Below, piece by piece: positions 14,734-20,675 of a stretch of 27,789 bases of DNA (position 1 is the stretch's first letter; each line of letters begins with the position of its first letter). A program made the translations under genes and the position numbers. The stretch is from Candidatus Aminicenantes bacterium UBA2190 (GTDB lineage Bacteria > Acidobacteriota > Aminicenantia > UBA2199), in NCBI GenBank assembly GCA_002335385.1, contig DCVK01000012.1, positions 1 to 27,789 of the forward strand. Direction: 5' to 3'. The notes under the pieces were generated by a model, which worked only from the letters and a program-made list of their open reading frames with translations, did not search any database and was not told the DNA's origin.

Positions 14734-14763
14734 TCTCTTGAAAATCAACCAAAGGAGGTTAAG

Positions 14764-15210
14764 ATGAGAATAACGAAATGGCAACCTTATTCGGATCTGG
14801 TCAATATCGCCGACCGCTGGAATCGCTTTTTCAATGAGGATCTTTTTGATGAATCGGCGAAGAACGGCCTGATCCCGAGTGCCTGGCGCCCCATGACCGA
14901 TATTTACGAGAACAAGGACTCGTACGTGTTCAAGGTGGAATTGCCGGGCTTCAAGAAGGAAGACATCAAGGTGGAATTCGCCAACGAGACACTCACCCTG
15001 CGCGGCGAGAGAAAGCAGGAGGAGGAGACCAAGAACGAGAACTGCCACCGCCTGGAGCGCAGCTACGGCTTGTTCGAGCGTTCGTTCACCATTCCCAAGA
15101 ACGTCGACCCCAGGAAGATCGATGCCTCGCTCAAGGACGGCGTCCTGCTGCTGACCATTCCCAAGGTGGAGGAAGCCAAGACCAAGGCCATTCCCATTTC
15201 AGTGAAATAG
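14764..15210 (+). CDS. Small heat-shock protein, Hsp20/alpha-crystallin family
   Basis: This is a 148-aa ATP-independent holdase chaperone, cytosolic, which forms oligomers that keep unfolding proteins soluble. A short N-terminal arm (1-38) precedes the alpha-crystallin domain (about 40-135). Within it are the typical VELPGFKKEDI strand-loop, LTLRGER and GVLLLTIPK, the last carrying the family G-V-L motif. The C-terminal IPISVK supplies the I-x-I/V anchor that binds neighbouring subunits. The start is set by a perfect AAAGGAGG 6 nt upstream. It is a single gene with strong promoter(s) and its own terminator, divergent from meaB. Confidence 0.97.
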   Translation: MRITKWQPYSDLVNIADRWNRFFNEDLFDESAKNGLIPSAWRPMTDIYENKDSYVFKVELPGFKKEDIKVEFANETLTLRGERKQEEETKNENCHRLERSYGLFERSFTIPKNVDPRKIDASLKDGVLLLTIPKVEEAKTKAIPISVK

Positions 15211-15215
15211 CGGGC

Positions 15216-15255
15216 AAAAAAAAATGGCGGCTTCGCATGAAGCCGCCATTTTTTT
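15216..15255 (+). terminator. Intrinsic terminator of hsp20
   Basis: A perfect 11-bp stem ATGGCGGCTTC / GAAGCCGCCAT (15224-15234 and 15239-15249) with loop GCAT is flanked by an A8 run on the left and a T7 run on the right. It could work in both directions. It is the clearest terminator in the window. Confidence 0.95.
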
Positions 15256-15367
<112 letters not shown>

Positions 15368-15383
15368 CCCATCTGATTTCGAC

Positions 15384-15412
15384 TTGTCATTTGAAACTGA
15401 TATCGTTATAAT
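15384..15412 (+). promoter_or_regulatory. Leaderless sigma70-type promoter of ispG-trx
   Basis: TTGTCA (15384-15389), 17 bp, TATAAT (15407-15412), TCTTTC (6 nt), ATG (15419). The geometry is identical to the promoter at 9028-9056. The pyrimidine-rich 6 nt exclude a Shine-Dalgarno. Confidence 0.8.
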
Positions 15413-15418
15413 TCTTTC

Positions 15419-16480
15419 ATGAAGCGCGAGATCTTTGTCGGCAAGGTGGGCATCGGCGGCAGCCACCCGGTATCGATCCAGTCGATGACCAACACCGCCG
15501 CCGAGGATGTCGAGGGAACGCTGCGCCAGATCCGCCGGCTGAAGGCGGCGGGCTGCGATATCGTGCGCGTGGCGGTCCCGCAAAAGACGTCCCTGGCCGC
15601 CTTCAAGCGCATGGTCGCCCGCTCGGTGCTGCCGGTCATCGCCGACATCCATTTCGACGCCGCACTGGCGCTGGGCGCGCTCGAGAACGGCGCCCACGGC
15701 GTGCGCATCAACCCCGGCAACATCGGCGGCAGCGCGAAGCTGAAAGCCGTTATCCGCCTGGCGGCGCAGAAAAAGGTCCCCATCCGCATCGGCGTCAACG
15801 CCGGGTCGCTGGAGAAAAAATACCGCCGCCCGGGACTGGACCGGGCCGAGGCCATGGCCGCCTCCCTCCTCGACAAGGTCAAGTTCTTCGAGGACCAGGG
15901 TTTTTTCGACCTGAAGCTTTCCCTGAAGTCGCACGACGCGGCAGAAACGGTGGCCGCCAACCGCCTGGCCGACCGTTCGTGCGCCTATCCGCTGCACCTG
16001 GGCGTGACCGAGGCCGGTTCCTATTTCGCCGGCAGCATCCGCTCGGCCGTGGGCATCGGCAGCCTGCTGCTGGACGGCATCGGCAACACCATCCGCGTTT
16101 CGCTGACCGCCGACCCGGTGCGCGAGATCCGCGTGGCGCGCCAGATCCTGGCCAGCGTCGGGCTGGGCCGCGGCGGCATCGACGTCGTCTCCTGCCCGAC
16201 CTGCGCCCGCGCCTCGGTGGACCTGATCCCGCTGGTGGAGGAATTCGCAAGGCGGTCGCGCCGCCTGCGCTTCCCGGGCCGCCTGCGGGTCGCGCTCATG
16301 GGCTGCGAGGTCAACGGCCCAGGCGAGGCCGCGGACGCCGACGTCGGACTGGCGTTCTCCCGCCAGCGGGCTTTTTTGTTCCGCAAGGGGAGGATCGTGG
16401 CCAGGACCGGGGCCGACGAGGCCATCCCGCGCCTGTTGGAGCTGATCGGCGAGCTGGCCATGGAGGCCGATCGTGTCTGA
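15419..16480 (+). CDS. ispG: 4-hydroxy-3-methylbut-2-enyl diphosphate synthase (flavodoxin/ferredoxin), MEP pathway
   Basis: This 353-aa enzyme makes HMBPP from methylerythritol cyclodiphosphate in isoprenoid synthesis. It is the compact bacterial form, a TIM barrel (1-about 240) plus a [4Fe-4S] reductase-like domain. Cluster ligands are Cys259 and Cys262 (SCPTCAR) and Cys296 in MGCEVNGPGE, with the fourth ligand Glu303, as in the E. coli protein (C270, C273, C305, E312). The N-terminal VGIGGSHPVSIQSMTNT segment is a family signature. The stop overlaps the thioredoxin start by 8 nt. The start is set by the leaderless promoter and family alignment. Confidence 0.97.
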   Translation: MKREIFVGKVGIGGSHPVSIQSMTNTAAEDVEGTLRQIRRLKAAGCDIVRVAVPQKTSLAAFKRMVARSVLPVIADIHFDAALALGALENGAHGVRINPGNIGGSAKLKAVIRLAAQKKVPIRIGVNAGSLEKKYRRPGLDRAEAMAASLLDKVKFFEDQGFFDLKLSLKSHDAAETVAANRLADRSCAYPLHLGVTEAGSYFAGSIRSAVGIGSLLLDGIGNTIRVSLTADPVREIRVARQILASVGLGRGGIDVVSCPTCARASVDLIPLVEEFARRSRRLRFPGRLRVALMGCEVNGPGEAADADVGLAFSRQRAFLFRKGRIVARTGADEAIPRLLELIGELAMEADRV

Positions 16481-16913
16481 CATCGTCACCTGCCCCCTCT
16501 GCGGCGCGAAGAACCGCGTGCGCACGGGCATGCGCGGCGTCCCCTTGTGCGGCCGCTGCAAGAAGCCGCTGCCGCTCCCCGGAGACGCCGGGGTCCGGGT
16601 GCTGACCACCGACGGTTTCGAGTCGGCGATCGCGCTGAACCCCAAGCCGGTGCTGGTCGATTTTTGGGCCTCGTGGTGCCAGCCCTGCCGCGTCATGGCC
16701 GGCAACCTGGAGCGCTTCGCCGCCAAGCGCGACGATGTCACCGTGGCCAAGGTCGATATCGACGCCGAGCCTGGCCTGGCGTCGCAATACCAGATCTTCG
16801 GCGTGCCCACCCTGGTCCTGTTCGTCAAGGGGCGCGAAGTGCACCGCGTGAGCGGTGCCGTGGGCGAAACGCAATTGCAGAAGGAATTCAGTCCTTGGCT
16901 TGAGAAGAAGTAA
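16473..16913 (+). CDS. Zinc-ribbon thioredoxin (thioredoxin 2/TrxC-like)
   Basis: This 146-aa cytosolic disulfide reductase has an N-terminal zinc ribbon (Cys7, Cys10, Cys26, Cys29) as in TrxC. The thioredoxin fold follows, with active site WCQPC (68-72) rather than the canonical WCGPC, and the cis-Pro loop GVPT. The start is a GTG at 16473 inside the end of ispG, with GGAGG 6 nt upstream, and no upstream in-frame ATG is plausible. Coupling with the Fe-S enzyme IspG suggests a role in keeping it reduced or in oxidative stress, which is inference. The Gly-to-Gln change should shift the redox potential. Confidence 0.93.
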   Translation: MSDIVTCPLCGAKNRVRTGMRGVPLCGRCKKPLPLPGDAGVRVLTTDGFESAIALNPKPVLVDFWASWCQPCRVMAGNLERFAAKRDDVTVAKVDIDAEPGLASQYQIFGVPTLVLFVKGREVHRVSGAVGETQLQKEFSPWLEKK

Positions 16914-16920
16914 TCCGCCG

Positions 16921-17003
16921 GACGGTTGCGGGCATGAAGTGAATTTGGTTTACGGTGAAGGGAATTGATGAAATCGGTTGACGGTATACGGTTTACGGTT
17001 GAC
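16921..17003. repeat. 83-bp inverted repeat IR2, left arm
   Basis: It pairs with 18012-18094 as reverse complement, with about 7 mismatches clustered in the middle. The outer 23 and inner 33 nt are identical. The inner part is ACGGTTT-type heptamers (ACGGTAT, ACGGTTT, ACGGTTG, ACGGTTT). It starts 8 nt after the thioredoxin stop codon. Within the gap 16914-17342 there is only repeat DNA and no gene. Confidence 0.92.
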
Positions 17004-17022
17004 GGTTTATGGTCAGAAAGAG

Positions 17023-17105
17023 GCAATAGGAAGACTTAAATTCCAAATCCCAAGCACCAAATTCCAAATAAATTCCAAGCTCCAAATTCCAATTTCCAAA
17101 ACGAA
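17023..17105. repeat. Partial third copy of the IR1-type AAATTCC element
   Basis: It shares the GCAATAG-N3-A-TTAAATTCC junction and the array AAATTCC, AAATCCC, AAGCACC, AAATTCC with 10826-10893 (and, inverted, 170-236). It then diverges after about 80 nt. A short 6-bp array of AGTGTC/AGTGAC units follows at 17115-17142. Confidence 0.8.
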
Positions 17106-17155
17106 AGCCAATGAAAGTGTCAGTGACAGTGTCAGTGTCAGCAAGAAAGTAAGGA

Positions 17156-17337
17156 TTCGGTTGACGGTTTACGGTGGCTGCCTTTTTTTGAAATTGGTTT
17201 AAGGTTGAGGGCTCAAGGTTTAAGGCAGGAGAAGAGGGCCACCTTACGCCTTAAACCTTACGCCTTACACCGATTGCAATATCTGTTTCCCTTTGAATTT
17301 TTTTCTTTATCCTTACGCCCTAAGCCTTGCGCCGAGC
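17156..17337. repeat. Nested heptamer arrays (GGTTTAA, CCTTACG types)
   Basis: GGTTGAC/GGTTTAC units lie at 17158-17176. GGTTTAA, GGTTGAG, GGCTCAA, GGTTTAA units lie at 17196-17226. Inverse CCTTACG, CCTTAAA, CCTTACG, CCTTACA units lie at 17241-17269, with a further CCTTACG, CCCTAAG, CCTTGCG array at 17311-17334. The second and third form an inverted pair with a short loop. The last is inverse to 17966-17996 on the far side of the lipoprotein gene. Confidence 0.8.
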
Positions 17338-17342
17338 TCTTT

Positions 17343-17786
17343 CTAGCGTTGCTGCAACTGCATGTTGGTCGGGGCACCGGTGCAGTCGTAGCCGGCCTTG
17401 GTCCGGGCGTCGGTATATCCTGCCTTGCCCGGGAATTTCGCGATGTAAGTGAAGCCGGCCGAGCTTTTCGCCACGGCGGGGACGTCGCAGGAGAAAACAT
17501 AGCTGGTGTTGGCGGTCACGTTGAATTCCTTGGTGGCGCTGCCCTTGCTGGTGCTGATCGTCATGCCGATCTTGCCGCTGCCGCCGATGTTCTTCACGTA
17601 GCTGAAAAACCGGAAGCCGTTCGCCAGGACCTCCTCCAGGGGGCATCCCGCGCAGGCGCTCTCGATGAAGTTGGGATCTTCGCTGTCGTCGCCGTTGTTG
17701 TTATCATTCCCCCCGCCAAGGCAGGAGGTGGCACTCAGAATACCCAGCGTGAGCATCCCGACCAAAAACAAGCGCGTCATCTTCAT
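17343..17786 (-). CDS. Small predicted lipoprotein, unknown function
   Basis: This is a 147-aa precursor I do not recognise. A charged start (MKMTR), a hydrophobic stretch and the lipobox-like SATSC place the lipidated cysteine at Cys22. A flexible Gly/Asn/Asp-rich linker (24-39) follows, then a C-A-G-C pair (45-48). The globular part is probably beta-rich with two more cysteines (FSCDVP, YDCTGAP). The four mature cysteines could form disulfides in the periplasm. AAGGAG lies 7 nt before the ATG at 17786. An in-frame ATG 33 nt upstream lacks such a site. The gene sits alone inside a pair of inverted repeats, as if carried in a cassette. Confidence 0.8.
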   Translation of the reverse strand: MKMTRLFLVGMLTLGILSATSCLGGGNDNNNGDDSEDPNFIESACAGCPLEEVLANGFRFFSYVKNIGGSGKIGMTISTSKGSATKEFNVTANTSYVFSCDVPAVAKSSAGFTYIAKFPGKAGYTDARTKAGYDCTGAPTNMQLQQR

Positions 17787-17806
17787 CTTGTTCTCCTTAT
17801 GCCGGG

Positions 17807-17868
17807 GGAATGTTTGCATTCCTGTATCCCCCCGTTCCTATTCTCTGGCAATGGAATGGCAATGTCAA
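17807..17868 (-). promoter_or_regulatory. Promoter and leader hairpin of the lipoprotein gene
   Basis: The minus strand reads TTGACA (17868-17863), 17 bp, GAGAAT (17845-17840). The predicted leader of about 45 nt contains a perfect hairpin GGAATG-CAAA-CATTCC (17822-17807) upstream of the AAGGAG site. The -10 is poor, so confidence is moderate. Confidence 0.45.
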
Positions 17869-17929
17869 CAAAAAAGAGAAGATATAGTGACGGATGGCGG
17901 CCGGCCGGCAGCGGGTGGAAGACGGCAGG

Positions 17930-18011
17930 TGAGAGGTGCGAGAGGGAAGAAGAAATAGAAATCGCTGTAAGGTTAAGGGTTTAAGGTGTAAGGTGGAACT
18001 CCTCTCTTCCT
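17930..18011. repeat. Heptamer arrays right of the lipoprotein gene
   Basis: GGTGAGA/GGTGCGA units lie at 17930-17945, and GTAAGGT, TAAGGGT, TTAAGGT, GTAAGGT at 17967-17994. The latter is inverse to 17240-17334. The gap 17787-18111 otherwise holds the lipoprotein promoter and the IR2 right arm, and no gene. Confidence 0.75.
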
Positions 18012-18094
18012 GTCAACCGTAAACCGTATACCGTCAACCGATTTCATCTATTCCCTTCGCTGTAAGTCGATTTCACTTCATGCCCGCAACCGTC
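18012..18094. repeat. 83-bp inverted repeat IR2, right arm
   Basis: This is the reverse complement of 16921-17003 (about 91% by eye). It contains GTCAACC, GTAAACC, GTATACC, GTCAACC heptamers. It ends 17 nt before the dGTPase stop codon, so the two arms sit at the 3' ends of the flanking thioredoxin and dGTPase genes. Confidence 0.92.
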
Positions 18095-18111
18095 CGCCCT
18101 GCTCCGGGAAC

Positions 18112-19125
18112 CTAGCTGTTCTTGATCTTTTCGTACAGGTTCAGCGCATAGTTGTCGGTCATGCCGGCGATGAAGTCGATGGCGCGCCGGGCCACGCTGT
18201 CGCCCGCGGGGTAGGGGTTGATGAGCTCGCCGCCGTGGCGGCGCACGTGGGCATGGATGGCCAGCAGGACCTCGCGGATCCTTGTCTTCTCCACCAGCCG
18301 CTCCTCGCGCGAGTAGACGTTCTGGAAGAGGAAGTCGCGCAGCTTGAGCAGCTCGGAGAAGACCGGCGCCGAAACGGCGACGGCCTCCAGTCCGTTCTTC
18401 AGCGTCTCGTCGATGACGTCGATGACGATGGTGTCGATGCGCCGGGCGTACTGGGTGCCCAGCAGCCGGCGGCTGGATTCGGGGATGTCGGAGTCGGAGA
18501 TGAGGCCGGCGCGCTTGGCGTCGTCGATGTCGTGGTTGACGTAGGTGATCATGTCGGCCAGGCGCACGATCTGCCCCTCCAGGGTGAACGGCAGCAGCTT
18601 GCGGTCGCTGGGAATGACCTCGCCCTGCCCCTTGGAGTGCTTGAGGATGCCGTCGCGCACCTCGCGGGTCAGGTTCAGCCCCTGGCCGCCGTTCTCCAGC
18701 TTGTCGACCACGCGCAGGCTCTGCTCGTAATGGCGGAAGCCGCTGGGGCAGAGCTTGTCCAGGACCGCCTCGCCGATGTGCCCGAACGGGGTGTGGCCGA
18801 GGTCGTGCCCCAGGGCGATGGCCTCGGTCAGGTCCTCGTTCAGGTTCAGCGCCCGGGCGATGGTGCGCGCGATCTGGCTCAGTTCCAGCGTGTGGGTCAG
18901 GCGCGTGCGGTAGTGGTCGCCCTCGGGGGAAATGAACACCTGGGTCTTGTGCTTCAGGCGGCGGAAGGCCTTGGAGTGCAGGATGCGGTCGCGGTCGCGC
19001 TGGAACTCGGTGCGCACCGGCGAGGGCTTGTCGGCGCGCTCGCGGCGGGCGCCGGCGCTGCGCGCGGCGCGCGGGTGCAGGGCGGCGTTCTCGCGGGACT
19101 CGAGCTCCAGGCGGATGGTGCTCAC
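18112..19125 (-). CDS. dgt: dGTP triphosphohydrolase-like HD-domain protein
   Basis: This is a 337-aa HD-superfamily phosphohydrolase expected to cleave dGTP (or dNTPs) to nucleoside and triphosphate. The N-terminal RTEFQRDRDRILHS and FRRLKHKTQVF segments are the strongest family marks. Metal ligands are His78 (RLTHTLE), His107-Asp108 (GHDLGHTPFGH) and Asp191 (ADMITYVNHD). The start is a GTG at 19125 overlapping the radical SAM stop as GTGA. Upstream open frame to 19386 is only a shadow of that gene, and no ATG exists before the conserved region. The length fits the shorter bacterial dGTPase-like group. It is last in a four-gene operon, and its link with the preceding maturation genes is unclear. 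Confidence 0.93.
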   Translation of the reverse strand: MSTIRLELESRENAALHPRAARSAGARRERADKPSPVRTEFQRDRDRILHSKAFRRLKHKTQVFISPEGDHYRTRLTHTLELSQIARTIARALNLNEDLTEAIALGHDLGHTPFGHIGEAVLDKLCPSGFRHYEQSLRVVDKLENGGQGLNLTREVRDGILKHSKGQGEVIPSDRKLLPFTLEGQIVRLADMITYVNHDIDDAKRAGLISDSDIPESSRRLLGTQYARRIDTIVIDVIDETLKNGLEAVAVSAPVFSELLKLRDFLFQNVYSREERLVEKTRIREVLLAIHAHVRRHGGELINPYPAGDSVARRAIDFIAGMTDNYALNLYEKIKNS

Positions 19126-20675
19126 GGCGTGCTCAGCCGGTCGGGGCAGCAGAACGAATCTTCGGTGCTCTGCAGCGGGCAGCCGCCGCCGCACGTCGGC
19201 AGCCATTCGCAGGCCCGGCACATTTCCATGGCCCAGTCGCGGCGGCGCAGCGCGACCAGGAAATCGTGGTGGTAGATCTTTTCGAAGGGATCGTTCAGGA
19301 TGCTGCCCAGCGGTCGGAAAAAGCTCTGGCAGGGGATGACCGTGCCGTCGGGCTCGACGGCCAGATTGTACTTTCCGGCCGTGCACTGCTTGACGCCCAG
19401 GTCATGCTCCACCGGGTTCAGCCGGCAGTAGCGGGTCGGCGTGTACCAGGTGAAGCTCATGCCTTCCGTCTCCGCCTGGCGCCGCAGGTCCTCCAGGACG
19501 GGCAGCAGCTCCTCCTCGGTCAGTCCGCCGTCGGCATGGCGCGATCTGCCCGCCTTGATGATGGAGTTGACGGCGAATGAGCTCACGCCCAGTTCCTTCA
19601 GGAAGGGGACCAGCTCGGGGATGGAATCGCGGTTGTCGCGGGTGATCGTCGTGTTGGTCAGCACGTGGATGCCCGCCGCGATGACGTTGCGGATCCCCTG
19701 CACGGTCAGGCGGAAGGCGTCGCTGTTCACCATGCGGTCATGGACCCCGGCCCGCGCCGATTCCAGCGTGACCTGCACGTAGTCCAGCCCCGCCAGGCGG
19801 AGGCGGCGGACGAAATCCCCATCGGCCAGGCGCACGCCGTTGGTCAGCAGCCCGGTGATGGCGCCCAGGTCCTCAGCGAAGGTGATGAGCTCGGGCAGGT
19901 CGTCGCGCAGGGTCGGCTCGCCGCCGGTGAAGTCGAAGTGGGGGATGCCGTGCTCCCAGAGGATGCGGATGGCTTTCCGCCATTCGTCCGTGGTGAGCTC
20001 GGCCGACTCGCGGCGCTGATTATAGCAGTGGGCGCAGTCGATGTTGCAGCGGTAGGTCAGGGCCAGGTCCATGCGGTAGGGGGCCGAGACCGGGGTCTGG
20101 AACGCTTCGATCTTGTCGATGCCGAAATAGGCCACCGGGCAGACGTCGCCGCGGTTGACCAGCAGGTCGATCTTCTCCAGCGTCTCCTTGTAGTCGCGAC
20201 GCGCCTGGGCCCTGCCGACCCGGAAGGCGGCGGTCAGCTGCCGCAGGCTTTCCTGCGGGGGAAAATCGTCGAGAAAATACTTGACCATCGCGGCCGCCGT
20301 GGGGTTGAGGTGCACCACGCGGCAGGCGTCGACCATCAGGATGGCCGTTCCGTCCTGTTCCAGCCGCAAGTGGAGGCGGCGGGCGGCGAACTTCCTGCTG
20401 TTGTAATAATGGTACAGCCCGGGCGCCAGCACCTCGGCGCGGCTCTTGCGGGCATAGGAGCGCCAGAGCAGGGGCACGAGCACCAGCATGACGGCCAGGA
20501 ACACGATCAGCGCCGGCAGCATGCCGTCGGCACGGCCGTAGCGCGGAAGATCCAGGTCCAGCGCCAGGAAACGGCCGCGGCGAAAGAGGCTGGCAGCGAA
20601 AGCGGCGGCAAACGATGCGGCGGCCAGCGCCACCAGGGTGGCGGCGGCCCCTTTTTTGAAGGAGTAGGTCCTCAT
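19122..20675 (-). CDS. Membrane-anchored radical SAM/SPASM maturase with PqqD-like domain
   Basis: This is a 517-aa protein. Two hydrophobic segments (about 10-30 and 51-70) form an N-terminal anchor that leaves the rest cytosolic. Residues about 98-178 resemble PqqD, the RiPP recognition element, with conserved V-V-H-L-N-P-T-A and a following helical pair. The radical SAM barrel starts with CNIDCAHC (Cys210, 214, 217) and includes TGGEP (250-254). The SPASM domain has Cys431, GTVIPC (Cys449), CRACEWLPTCGGGC (Cys486, 489, 495, 499) and a final Cys pair (509-510), enough for two auxiliary [4Fe-4S] clusters. Such enzymes modify peptides (thioether, C-C or epimer bonds). It overlaps by 4 nt (ATGA) a gene whose product ends in a Cys-Ala tail, the likely substrate. 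The exact reaction is unknown. Confidence 0.9.
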   Translation of the reverse strand: MRTYSFKKGAAATLVALAAASFAAAFAASLFRRGRFLALDLDLPRYGRADGMLPALIVFLAVMLVLVPLLWRSYARKSRAEVLAPGLYHYYNSRKFAARRLHLRLEQDGTAILMVDACRVVHLNPTAAAMVKYFLDDFPPQESLRQLTAAFRVGRAQARRDYKETLEKIDLLVNRGDVCPVAYFGIDKIEAFQTPVSAPYRMDLALTYRCNIDCAHCYNQRRESAELTTDEWRKAIRILWEHGIPHFDFTGGEPTLRDDLPELITFAEDLGAITGLLTNGVRLADGDFVRRLRLAGLDYVQVTLESARAGVHDRMVNSDAFRLTVQGIRNVIAAGIHVLTNTTITRDNRDSIPELVPFLKELGVSSFAVNSIIKAGRSRHADGGLTEEELLPVLEDLRRQAETEGMSFTWYTPTRYCRLNPVEHDLGVKQCTAGKYNLAVEPDGTVIPCQSFFRPLGSILNDPFEKIYHHDFLVALRRRDWAMEMCRACEWLPTCGGGCPLQSTEDSFCCPDRLSTP

